This document shows, one piece after another, positions 6,263 to 13,626 of a stretch of DNA of 13,626 nt (the stretch's first letter is position 1; every line of letters begins with the position of its first letter). The stretch is taken from positions 1 to 13,626 of the forward strand of contig BHEQ01000028.1 of the NCBI GenBank assembly GCA_003864535.1. Reading direction: 5' to 3'. Source of the stretch: Gammaproteobacteria bacterium. Lineage in GTDB: Bacteria; Pseudomonadota; Gammaproteobacteria; Cardiobacteriales; Wohlfahrtiimonadaceae. The position numbers and the translations under genes were made by a program. The notes beneath the pieces were generated by a model. That model was not told where the DNA came from. It made no database searches and saw only the letters and a list, made by a program, of their open reading frames with translations.

Positions 6263-6331
6263 TATTTATATTGAAATATACACAGAGCTGCTTTATTGTG
6301 CATATATTAATAAAGAAATTAAACAGGGACA
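6252..6331. repeat. REP-like imperfect palindrome between RAYT and gltB
   Basis: TGTCCCT (6252-6258) pairs with AGGGACA (6325-6331). Inside it, AATTTATT pairs approximately with AATAAAGAAATT, and TATACACA (6277-6284) with TGTGCATATA (6297-6306), leaving a central loop of about 12 nt. The right arm provides AGGGA, the only good ribosome binding site for gltB. It is probably a RAYT-associated element; this is inferred from position and shared termini. Confidence 0.6.
6271..6299 (+). promoter_or_regulatory. Candidate promoter for gltB inside the palindrome
   Basis: TTGAAA (6271-6276, five of six) is followed after 17 bp by TATTGT (6294-6299, four of six), about 38 bp before the gltB ATG. The region is A/T-rich and symmetric, so confidence is low. 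Confidence 0.3.
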
Positions 6332-6336
6332 ATAAT

Positions 6337-9300
6337 ATGCAGCAGCAAGGTTTATATAAAAGTACAAATGAGCATGATGGCTGTGGTGTCGGTTTTATCG
6401 CACACATTAAAGGCATTAAACGGCATGATATTATTACACAAGGATTATTAATCCTCAAAAATCTAGATCATCGTGGTGCGGTTGGAGCGGATCAACTAAT
6501 GGGCGATGGCGCGGGCATATTAATCCAAATTCCTGATCAATTTTATCGCGAAGAGATGGCGCAGCAACATGTGATCTTGCCACCAGAAGGTGAATATGGC
6601 GTGGGCATGGTTTTTTTACCCAAAGAAAGTGCCTCACGCTTAGCTTGTGAGCAGGCATTGGAGCGTGCGGTTATCGCAGAAGGGCAGATTTTGCTGGGTT
6701 GGCGCGATGTACCTGTATCCCATGATATGCCGATGTCGCCAACAGTACGTGCGAAAGAGCCTGTTATTCGTCAGATTTTTATCGGGCGTGGGCCTGATGT
6801 TATCGTCACCGATGCTTTGGAGCGTAAATTATATGTAATCCGTAAATCATCAGGGCATGCTATCCAAGCATTAAATTTGCTGCATGGTAAAGAGTTTTTT
6901 GTACCGTCAATGTCGGCGCGAACTATTGTTTATAAAGGTTTATTATTAGCAGATCAAGTTGGGACATATTATTTAGATTTGCAAGATACACGTTGTCTTT
7001 CAGCACTTGCGATGGTGCATCAACGTTTTTCCACGAATACTTTTCCAGAATGGCCGCTAGCACATCCATATCGTTTAATCGCACATAATGGTGAGATCAA
7101 TACAGTAAAAGGTAATTTCAACTGGATGCGTGCACGTGAAGGAGTGATGCAATCTTCGGTTTTGGGTGATGATCTTAAAAAGTTATTTCCATTAATTTAT
7201 GAAGGACAATCAGATACTGCTTGTTTTGATAATGTGCTCGAACTTCTGCTAATGGCAGGTTATCCATTAGCCCAAGCGATGATGATGATGATTCCTGAAG
7301 CGTGGGAGAATCACGCCAATATGGAAAATAATCGACGCGCTTTTTATGAATATCACGCCGCAATGATGGAGCCTTGGGATGGACCATCTGCGGTTGTATT
7401 TACGGATGGTCGCCAAATTGGCGGAATGCTTGATCGCAATGGACTGCGCCCTGCGCGTTATATTGTTACTGATGATGATTTGGTTGTACTTGCCTCTGAA
7501 TCTGGAGTTTTGCCAATTGCTGAGTCTAAAATAATTAAAAAATGGCGCTTGCAACCAGGTAAAATTTTATTAATTGATTTAGAAGCTGGCAAGATCATTG
7601 ATGATAGTGATATTAAAAATAATTATGCGAATGCAAAGCCTTATCGGCAATGGACTAAATCAGTGCGGATTAAATTAGCTAATCTTGCCGTAAATTCAGA
7701 TACAAGTTCAGATATAAGTTCAGATAAGCATAAAACAAGGGACACAGTCAGCTTATTAAATCAGCAACAAGCATTTGGCTATACTCAAGAGGATATTAAG
7801 TTTATTTTACAGCCAATTGCAACCACAGGTGAAGAGGCTATAGGTTCGATGGGGAATGACTCACCCTTGGCGGTTATGTCAAATAAAAACAAAGTTTTTT
7901 ATAATTATTTCAAGCAATTGTTTGCTCAAGTAACTAATCCACCCATCGATCCAATTCGAGAAGCTATGGTAATGTCTTTGCTCTCTTTTATTGGACCTAA
8001 ACCTAATTTATTAGATACAAATAATGTCAATCCACCGATGCGTTTAGAGGTATCCCAACCAATTTTAAGTGCTGAAGATATCGCTAAATTGCGCAATATA
8101 AGTAATTGTACTAGCGGCAAATTCAAGCCGTTTGAGCTAAGTATTTGCTATCCTGTAATTTGGGGAAAGGCAGGGATTGAGGCAGGTCTTGCCTCAATTT
8201 GCGCGTATGCGGTTGATGCGGTTAAATCTGGGCATAATATTTTGATTTTAACCGATAAAGATATGGATAAAGATCAACTGGCAATTCCTGCATTATTAGC
8301 GACATCTGCGGTGCATCTGCATTTGGTTTCAAAGGGGTTGCGCACTCAAGCTGGATTAGTAGTTGAGACTGGGTCAGCGCGTGAAACTCATCATTTTGCA
8401 CTTTTAGCAGGTTTTGGTGCTGAGGCGATTCATCCCTTTCTTGCGCTTGCGACAATTGTTGATTTATCTACAAAATTATCTGCACAAGAAGCTATAGAAA
8501 ATTATCAAAAAGCAATCTGCAAAGGGCTCATGAAAGTGATGTCTAAAATGGGCATTTCAACGTATAGATCATATTGTGGTGCCCAAATTTTTGAAGCTCT
8601 CGGTTTAGCCCAAGACTTTATAGATAAATATTTTAAAGGTACCAGCTCAAATATTGGCGGCATTGGGATATTTGAAGTCGCAGAAGAGGCTTTACGCCTG
8701 CATAATGAAGCTTTTGGTAATGATCCACTTTTAGAAAATGCATTAGATATTGGGGGCGAATATGCGTTTAGAGCCCAAGGTGAAAATCACATGTGGACAC
8801 CTGAAACAATCGCTAAATTACAACATGCAACGCGTTCTAATCATTTTAATACCTATAAAGAATATGCAGAATTAATCAATAATCAAGCCCAAAAGAATAT
8901 GACGATACGTGGCTTATTTGAATTTAAAATCGTCCCCAAAAATATTATTCCAGTTGCGGATGTGGAAGCTGCAGCGGAGATTGTAAAACGCTTTGTAACC
9001 GGGGCGATGTCCCTAGGTTCAATCTCAACTGAAGCTCATGCAACCCTTGCTATTGCCATGAATCGCATTGGTGGAAAATCCAATACAGGTGAAGGTGGTG
9101 AGGACTCAAAACGCTATAAAAATGAGATGCATGGAGTCGCTATTGGAGAGAATGAAAGCTTAAGCTCTATATTAGGGTCAGATCAAATAAAAGTAGATTT
9201 ACCTTTGCGTGCAGGTGATTCTTTGCGCTCTAAAATAAAGCAAGTAGCATCAGGACGCTTTGGGGTGAGTGCGGAATATTTAAGTTCAGCTGATCAAATT

Positions 9301-11031
9301 CAAATTAAAATGGCGCAGGGCGCGAAACCAGGTGAAGGCGGACAATTACCGGGTGGCAAGGTTAGCGAATATATTGGGCGTTTGCGTTATAGCGTGCCAG
9401 GAGTTGGTTTGATTTCGCCGCCGCCACATCATGATATTTATTCAATTGAAGATTTATCACAATTAATTCATGATCTTAAAAATGTTAATCCACGCGCAAG
9501 TATTTCAGTTAAATTAGTATCTGAAACAGGTGTGGGCACGATTGCAGCAGGAGTTGCGAAAGCTAAGGCTGATCATATTGTCATAGCAGGTTCTGATGGC
9601 GGCACGGGAGCATCACCTTTAGCATCAATCAAGCACGCAGGCTCTTCTTGGGAGTTAGGTTTAGCAGAAACTCAACAGACTTTAGTTTTAAATGGCTTAA
9701 GAAGTCGGATTCGTTTACAAGTAGATGGACAATTAAAAACAGGGCGCGATGTTGTAATAGGAGCGTTACTTGGTGCAGATGAATTTGGATTTGCAACCGC
9801 GCCATTAGTCACGCAAGGCTGTATTATGATGCGTAAATGTCATTTAAATACTTGCCCTGTTGGCGTTGCCACTCAAGATCCTATTTTAAGAGCTAAATTT
9901 AGCGGTAAACCTGAATATTTGATTAACTTTCTGTTTTTTGTAGCAGAAGAGGCGCGCCAAATTATGGCACAATTAGGTATTGCTAAATTTGATGATTTAA
10001 TTGGGCGCAGTGATTTATTAAATCAGCAAACTGCAATCACCCATTGGAAGGCACAATATCTTGATTTTAGTAAGATTTTATATCAAGATAAAACTCATCA
10101 ATATTTAGGGACAGATCATTTTCATACTCAAACTCAAGATCATGGGCTCGATAAAGCTTTAGATCATAAATTAATTGCACAAGCGCGGGTAAGCTTAGAA
10201 AATCCCACTGAAAAAGTCTCATTTATTACGGAAATTAAAAACTTAAATCGGAGTGTAGGGGCGATGTTATCTGGTGAATTAGTCAGGCGTTATGGGCATG
10301 AAGGCTTGCCTGATGATAATATTCATATTCAGCTTAACGGAACAGCTGGGCAATCTGTCGCTGCATTTTTAGCCAAAGGAATAACTATTGATTTGGTTGG
10401 AGAAGGTAATGATTATGTTGGTAAAGGCTTATCTGGAGGGATAGTTATCGTAAGACCAAATCCTCAGTTTAGAGGTAATTCTGAACAAAATATTATCGTA
10501 GGTAATACCGTGTTATATGGAGCAATTGCAGGCGCGGCCTTTTTTAAAGGGGTTGCAGGCGAGCGGTTTGCGGTAAGAAACTCAGGGGCAACCGCCGTGG
10601 TTGAGGGCGTTGGTGATCATTGCTGTGAGTATATGACGGGGGGAATTGTTGTGGTTTTAGGCGCAACTGGGCGTAATTTTGCGGCTGGAATGTCGGGTGG
10701 GATTGCTTATGTTTATAATCCACACGGTGACTTTGAAATAAATTGTAATCCCACAATGGTGAGTTTAGAGCCTGTTTTAAGTGATGATAAATATAATGAC
10801 GATGATACGTTGCGCCAGTTAATCGAGCGCCATTTCCAATATACAGGTAGCACGATTGCACGGTCATTACTTGATAATTGGGCATTAGCCCGCAGTCAGT
10901 TTGTTAAGGTATTTCCTTTAGAATATAAAAGGGTGCTGGAAAATATAAAAAATAAACACACAGACAAGCATCTGGATAATCATGTAGAGAAAAATGTTAA
11001 AAAACATGTAGATAAGGAGATGTTAGTATGA
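6337..11031 (+). CDS. gltB: Glutamate synthase (NADPH) large subunit
   Basis: The 1564-residue alpha subunit of GOGAT. It takes the amide of glutamine, channels ammonia and makes glutamate from 2-oxoglutarate on FMN. Domains: N-terminal class II glutaminase opening at Cys16 (CGVGFIAHIKG), implying removal of a 15-residue propeptide; a central domain (about 490-780); the FMN/2-oxoglutarate domain (about 870-1230) with GGKSNTGEGGED, SDGGTGASPL and the 3Fe-4S cysteines Cys1162, Cys1168 and Cys1173 (CIMMRKCHLNTC); and a C-terminal GXGXG beta-helix from about 1310. The ATG at 6337 is chosen because AGGGA lies upstream and it puts the catalytic Cys in the normal place; an upstream TTG at 6271 would place coding sequence in the palindrome. 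It looks longer than usual, partly from a repeat-bearing linker near 454-470 and a roughly 25-residue Lys/His/Asp-rich tail. It overlaps gltD by 4 bp. Confidence 0.98.
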   Translation: MQQQGLYKSTNEHDGCGVGFIAHIKGIKRHDIITQGLLILKNLDHRGAVGADQLMGDGAGILIQIPDQFYREEMAQQHVILPPEGEYGVGMVFLPKESASRLACEQALERAVIAEGQILLGWRDVPVSHDMPMSPTVRAKEPVIRQIFIGRGPDVIVTDALERKLYVIRKSSGHAIQALNLLHGKEFFVPSMSARTIVYKGLLLADQVGTYYLDLQDTRCLSALAMVHQRFSTNTFPEWPLAHPYRLIAHNGEINTVKGNFNWMRAREGVMQSSVLGDDLKKLFPLIYEGQSDTACFDNVLELLLMAGYPLAQAMMMMIPEAWENHANMENNRRAFYEYHAAMMEPWDGPSAVVFTDGRQIGGMLDRNGLRPARYIVTDDDLVVLASESGVLPIAESKIIKKWRLQPGKILLIDLEAGKIIDDSDIKNNYANAKPYRQWTKSVRIKLANLAVNSDTSSDISSDKHKTRDTVSLLNQQQAFGYTQEDIKFILQPIATTGEEAIGSMGNDSPLAVMSNKNKVFYNYFKQLFAQVTNPPIDPIREAMVMSLLSFIGPKPNLLDTNNVNPPMRLEVSQPILSAEDIAKLRNISNCTSGKFKPFELSICYPVIWGKAGIEAGLASICAYAVDAVKSGHNILILTDKDMDKDQLAIPALLATSAVHLHLVSKGLRTQAGLVVETGSARETHHFALLAGFGAEAIHPFLALATIVDLSTKLSAQEAIENYQKAICKGLMKVMSKMGISTYRSYCGAQIFEALGLAQDFIDKYFKGTSSNIGGIGIFEVAEEALRLHNEAFGNDPLLENALDIGGEYAFRAQGENHMWTPETIAKLQHATRSNHFNTYKEYAELINNQAQKNMTIRGLFEFKIVPKNIIPVADVEAAAEIVKRFVTGAMSLGSISTEAHATLAIAMNRIGGKSNTGEGGEDSKRYKNEMHGVAIGENESLSSILGSDQIKVDLPLRAGDSLRSKIKQVASGRFGVSAEYLSSADQIQIKMAQGAKPGEGGQLPGGKVSEYIGRLRYSVPGVGLISPPPHHDIYSIEDLSQLIHDLKNVNPRASISVKLVSETGVGTIAAGVAKAKADHIVIAGSDGGTGASPLASIKHAGSSWELGLAETQQTLVLNGLRSRIRLQVDGQLKTGRDVVIGALLGADEFGFATAPLVTQGCIMMRKCHLNTCPVGVATQDPILRAKFSGKPEYLINFLFFVAEEARQIMAQLGIAKFDDLIGRSDLLNQQTAITHWKAQYLDFSKILYQDKTHQYLGTDHFHTQTQDHGLDKALDHKLIAQARVSLENPTEKVSFITEIKNLNRSVGAMLSGELVRRYGHEGLPDDNIHIQLNGTAGQSVAAFLAKGITIDLVGEGNDYVGKGLSGGIVIVRPNPQFRGNSEQNIIVGNTVLYGAIAGAAFFKGVAGERFAVRNSGATAVVEGVGDHCCEYMTGGIVVVLGATGRNFAAGMSGGIAYVYNPHGDFEINCNPTMVSLEPVLSDDKYNDDDTLRQLIERHFQYTGSTIARSLLDNWALARSQFVKVFPLEYKRVLENIKNKHTDKHLDNHVEKNVKKHVDKEMLV
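7695..7730. repeat. 12-bp tandem repeat in the gltB linker, three units
   Basis: TTCAGATACAAG, TTCAGATATAAG and TTCAGATAAGCA lie end to end and encode SDTSSDISSDKH in frame. They fall in a variable linker between the glutaminase domain (KPYRQWTKS) and the conserved QQQAFGYTQED segment, where length change should be tolerated. Confidence 0.75.
10954..11013. repeat. 12-bp tandem array at the gltB 3' end, five units
   Basis: In frame, AAACACACAGAC, AAGCATCTGGAT, AATCATGTAGAG, AAAAATGTTAAA and AAACATGTAGAT encode KHTD, KHLD, NHVE, KNVK and KHVD. They follow FPLEYKRVLENIK, where GltB proteins normally end. The next codons, AAGGAG, are the gltD Shine-Dalgarno. The array is degenerate at DNA level but strict in 12-bp phase. 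Confidence 0.7.
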
Positions 11032-12491
11032 GCAAAATCCGTGGATTTCTAGACCAAAATCTGATCAAACTAGATTATACCGCAGCAGCTGAGCGGCTTA
11101 AGCATCATTGTGAATTTGCAAGCATTCTAAGTTTAGAGCAAGCGCATCTTCAAAGTAGCCGCTGCATGGATTGTGGCATTCCATTTTGTCATAATGGAGC
11201 ACTGAGTGGTGCTGGTGCGCCTAAGAGCGTTGGTTGTCCTGTGAATAATCTTATTCCTGATTGGAATAATTTAGTTTATCAAGCTGATTATAAACAAGCG
11301 TTAGAAGTATTGCATTCAACAAATAATTTCCCTGAATTTACAGGCAGAATTTGTCCCGCACCGTGTGAAGCTGCGTGTACTCTTGGAATTAATGCGGAAG
11401 CGGTTGGGATTAAATCAATTGAGAATTTTATTATTGAGCAAGGTTTTATAAATAATTGGGTTATCCCAAAAATTGCTAAATATAAAACAAATAAAAAAAT
11501 TGCGGTAGTTGGATCAGGACCTGCTGGGCTTGCCACCGCGCAGCAATTAGCGCGGATGGGGCATAGCGTTACAGTGTTTGAGAAGAATGATCGCATTGGC
11601 GGCTTATTACGCTATGGCATTCCTGATTTTAAGCTTGAAAAATATCATATCGATAAGCGCATAACCCAAATGCAAGCAGAGGGTGTTATCTTCCAAGTAT
11701 CAACATTTATTGGGGATGAGTTTCCTAAAAAAACAGCAAATAATACAGCTTTAAAAATAATCTCGCCTAAGCAATTAGATGCTGATTTTGAGGCGATTAT
11801 TTTAGCAGGAGGAGCTGAGCTGGCGCGAGATTTGCCAATTGCTGGGCGCGATTTAAAAGGGGTTTATTTAGCGATGGATTTTTTGCCGCAGCAAAATAAA
11901 ATCAATGCAGGTGATAAAATAAAAGCATCAATTAACGCTAAAGCTAAGCATGTTTTAGTGATTGGCGGTGGCGATACAGGCTCTGATTGCGTCGGCACTT
12001 CCAATAGGCAAGGTGCGGTGCAAGTTGTGCAAATTGAATTAATGCCTTGCCCACCAGAGGAGGCACGCCAAGCCTGGCCGTATTGGCCGCTAAAATTACG
12101 CAGCTCATCATCGCATGAAGAGGGTTGTGAGCGTGATTGGAGCATTATCACCAAGCGTTTTGAAGGCAATAAAAAAGGCGTTCTTGAAAAAGTAATTGCT
12201 GCGCGTGTCGAGTGGATTGATGGAAAAATGTGCGAACTTGCAGGATCTGAGTTTGAGATCAAAGCTGATTTAGTTTTTCTTGCCTTAGGCTTTGTCGCCC
12301 CAACTCCAGATATTTTAGCCGCATTTGCGCTAAAACAAGATGAGCGCGGTAATATTGAAGCGCAACATTATCAAAGTTCTAACCCGAAAGTGTTTAGTGC
12401 AGGTGATATGCGTCGTGGGCAATCTCTAGTGGTTTGGGCAATTAGAGAAGGGCGTGAATGTGCGTTGCGCGTGGATGCGTATTTGCGTTAA
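11028..12491 (+). CDS. gltD: Glutamate synthase (NADPH) small subunit
   Basis: The 487-residue beta subunit, which oxidises NADPH on FAD and passes electrons through iron-sulfur clusters to GltB. Cluster cysteines are Cys46, Cys49 and Cys54 (CMDCGIPFC), Cys70 (GCPVNN), and Cys109, Cys113 and Cys117 (CPAPCEAAC). The FAD-binding GxGxxG is VGSGPAG (161-167), the NADPH-binding motif is GGGDTG (313-318), and the C-terminal FAD site is GDMRRGQSLVVWAIREGRE. Length is normal; a glycine/alanine-rich loop between Cys54 and Cys70 (GALSGAGAPKSVG) is a variable site in the family. The ATG overlaps the gltB TGA (ATGA), with AAGGAG eight bases upstream, so the subunits are translationally coupled. Confidence 0.98.
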   Translation: MSKIRGFLDQNLIKLDYTAAAERLKHHCEFASILSLEQAHLQSSRCMDCGIPFCHNGALSGAGAPKSVGCPVNNLIPDWNNLVYQADYKQALEVLHSTNNFPEFTGRICPAPCEAACTLGINAEAVGIKSIENFIIEQGFINNWVIPKIAKYKTNKKIAVVGSGPAGLATAQQLARMGHSVTVFEKNDRIGGLLRYGIPDFKLEKYHIDKRITQMQAEGVIFQVSTFIGDEFPKKTANNTALKIISPKQLDADFEAIILAGGAELARDLPIAGRDLKGVYLAMDFLPQQNKINAGDKIKASINAKAKHVLVIGGGDTGSDCVGTSNRQGAVQVVQIELMPCPPEEARQAWPYWPLKLRSSSSHEEGCERDWSIITKRFEGNKKGVLEKVIAARVEWIDGKMCELAGSEFEIKADLVFLALGFVAPTPDILAAFALKQDERGNIEAQHYQSSNPKVFSAGDMRRGQSLVVWAIREGRECALRVDAYLR

Positions 12492-12540
12492 CGCTTGATT
12501 TTCTGTTACAATTTAGCATTAATAATTTGCGTATAAGATC

Positions 12541-13431
12541 ATGAAACTAGAGCTATCTAAACCATTTTTCACTCAAACTTTATCCATTCTTGGTGTTGGC
12601 TTAATTGGCGGTAGCCTAGCTCAAGCTCTAAAAAGAGCAAATGCGGTTGGGCATATTATCGCTTATGATCAAAATGAGTCCGCTTTGGCGAGTGCTTTAG
12701 CAATGCAAGTTGTTGATCAAATTGAAACAGATCTTATTAAAGCGGTTACAAATGCGGATATTATAATTTTAGCAACGCCAATTACAGAAATGGGCGCAAT
12801 CATCAAAATAATCTATCCACATTTAAAAGATAAGGCGGTAATTAGTGATGTAGGCTCAACTAAAGGCTCGGTTGTTGCAGCAGTTCAAGCTGCACTAGGT
12901 TTTTTGCCGCAGCGGTTTGTACCCGCGCATCCAATTGCAGGCACGGAAAAACATGGAGTTGAAAACTCATTTGCCAGTTTATTTGATCAGCGCCGCGTCT
13001 TAATTACCCCGCATATTGAAAATAATCATGAAGCGGTGACGATGATACACTCAATGTGGCAAGCAGCAGGTGCTTTGACTGAAGAGATGGGGATTAAACA
13101 TCATGATCAAGTTCTAGCGGCAACCTCACATCTGCCCCATTTACTTGCTTTTAGCACCGTGGATACTTTAGCAAACTTAGATGATAGAGCTGAAATATTT
13201 AGATTTGCAGCAGGTGGCTTTCGTGATTTTACGCGGATATCGACCTCTGATCCTAATATGTGGGCTGATATTTGCATTCAAAATCAAGAGTCTTTACTTG
13301 AAGTCTTGCATCAATATCAAAAAAAATTATCCCTCCTTGAAAATGCATTACACAATAAAGATAAGCAAACTATTTTTGAAGTCTTCAGACGCGCCAAACA
13401 TGCACGCGATAATTTTTATAATGAAACCTAA
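12541..13431 (+). CDS. tyrA: Prephenate dehydrogenase, stand-alone
   Basis: A 296-residue enzyme converting prephenate to 4-hydroxyphenylpyruvate with NAD(P)+, the committed step to tyrosine. The N-terminal Rossmann motif is GVGLIGGS. Further family motifs are ATPITEMG, ISDVGSTKG, PAHPIAGTEKHGVENS (the prephenate-contacting His region), ATSHLPHLLAF and AAGGFRDFTRISTSDPNMW. There is no fused chorismate mutase or EPSP synthase domain. The start at 12541 lacks a strong Shine-Dalgarno, with only AAGA close upstream. It follows gltD by 49 bp, so it could be expressed by read-through from gltBD; I see no convincing promoter or terminator in that gap. It converges with the fragment at the right edge, 17 bp after its stop. 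The cyclohexadienyl versus strict prephenate preference cannot be read from sequence. Confidence 0.95.
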   Translation: MKLELSKPFFTQTLSILGVGLIGGSLAQALKRANAVGHIIAYDQNESALASALAMQVVDQIETDLIKAVTNADIIILATPITEMGAIIKIIYPHLKDKAVISDVGSTKGSVVAAVQAALGFLPQRFVPAHPIAGTEKHGVENSFASLFDQRRVLITPHIENNHEAVTMIHSMWQAAGALTEEMGIKHHDQVLAATSHLPHLLAFSTVDTLANLDDRAEIFRFAAGGFRDFTRISTSDPNMWADICIQNQESLLEVLHQYQKKLSLLENALHNKDKQTIFEVFRRAKHARDNFYNET

Positions 13432-13448
13432 AGTCTTAGCTACACTCC

Positions 13449-13626
13449 TTAAACACCACTAATTGGCAATTTAGATTGTTCAATTTCCAGATCTAATTTA
13501 TTACGTGCCACAAGTTCTTGAACGATGGAAAAGGAAGAAGAATCACACTTTGGACCAATCCAGATTTTAGTAATTGCTGGTGCTATCGGAATAGTTTCAA
13601 TGTGATTTATAGGATCTTCCTTAATT
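13449..13626 (-). CDS. C-terminal fragment of an unrecognised protein
   Basis: On the minus strand a frame open from the right edge runs 58 codons to a TAA at 13451-13449. It reads through KIWIGPKCDSSSF and VQELVARNKLDLEIEQ to end in KLPISGV. The composition (charged helix near the end, no low-complexity bias) and the tight convergent arrangement with tyrA, stop codons 17 bp apart, fit a real gene. I do not recognise the family. The start and most of the protein lie outside the window, and no hairpin terminator is visible between the two genes. Confidence 0.55.
   Translation of the reverse strand, partial: IKEDPINHIETIPIAPAITKIWIGPKCDSSSFSIVQELVARNKLDLEIEQSKLPISGV

Noticed and set aside
6271..6336. 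TTG start adding 22 residues to gltB
   Set aside because: It lies inside the palindrome and has no ribosome binding site. The ATG at 6337 has AGGGA and gives a normal short propeptide before the catalytic Cys.
6961..6966. GGGACA in gltB as a RAYT motif
   Set aside because: Only six bases match and the flanks (TTGGGACATAT) differ from the RAYT-end sequence; it encodes normal GltB residues.
10138..10173. Apparent four-residue repeat DHGL-DKAL-DHKL in gltB, considered as another 12-bp expansion
   Set aside because: QDHGLDKALDHKLI is a conserved GltB sequence as I know the family, so the periodicity is ancestral rather than an expansion.
10544..10885. Minus-strand open frame of 113 codons inside gltB
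   Set aside because: It is antisense to the conserved GXGXG domain of gltB and has the biased composition of a shadow frame.
11196..11238. Glycine/alanine-rich loop between Cys54 and Cys70 of GltD, considered as an insertion
   Set aside because: Loop length here varies naturally among GltD proteins and the DNA is not convincingly periodic.
13181..13462. Plus-strand open frame overlapping the 3' end of tyrA
   Set aside because: It is an out-of-frame shadow of tyrA, whose conserved motifs continue through this region, and it has no ribosome binding site or recognisable homology.

Overview
The window is an AT-rich bacterial chromosomal segment. Gene order and protein type (gatC-gatA-gatB, two-subunit gltB/gltD, stand-alone tyrA) suggest a gammaproteobacterium. 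That is inference from gene content and protein resemblance only; I cannot name the genus. There are no rRNA or tRNA genes and no CRISPR array. Every large gene is intact except the two cut by the window edges.

Layout. (1) Positions 1-1863, minus strand: an RNA-repair cassette. It holds an ATP-dependent RNA ligase followed by two tandem copies of an HD-domain gene resembling the 2',3'-phosphoesterase half of HD-Pnk end-healing enzymes. The ligase-proximal copy (522-1118) ends where a kinase domain would begin. The distal copy runs off the left edge and may carry the kinase. (2) Positions 2021-5475, plus strand: gatC, gatA, gatB, the glutamine-dependent aminoacyl-tRNA amidotransferase. An unusually long gatC-gatA gap holds an IHF-consensus palindrome, DnaA-box-like 9-mers, a five-unit 12-bp tandem array and a second, almost pure A/T five-unit 12-bp array. 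(3) Positions 5506-6198: a HUH/Y1 transposase of the REP-associated (RAYT) type, flanked by GGGACAG-type motifs. A palindrome to its right reaches the Shine-Dalgarno of the next gene. (4) Positions 6337-12491: gltB and gltD, glutamate synthase, overlapping by 4 bp. (5) Positions 12541-13431: tyrA, prephenate dehydrogenase. (6) A convergent C-terminal gene fragment that I do not recognise enters from the right edge.

How the genes fit together. GatCAB and GltBD both use glutamine as amide donor: GatCAB to amidate mischarged tRNA, GltBD to make glutamate from 2-oxoglutarate. TyrA feeds tyrosine synthesis through a glutamate-dependent transamination. The ligase/HD cassette is divergent from gatCAB and would repair RNA ends. 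Nothing in the sequence links the two mechanistically beyond adjacency.

What stands out. The HD phosphoesterase is duplicated, with a nearly identical 5' part and a diverged remainder. Degenerate 12-bp tandem repeats recur in at least four places, three of them exactly five units long. The gatC-gatA gap has an origin-like arrangement of motifs. The RAYT-associated palindrome supplies the ribosome binding site of gltB.
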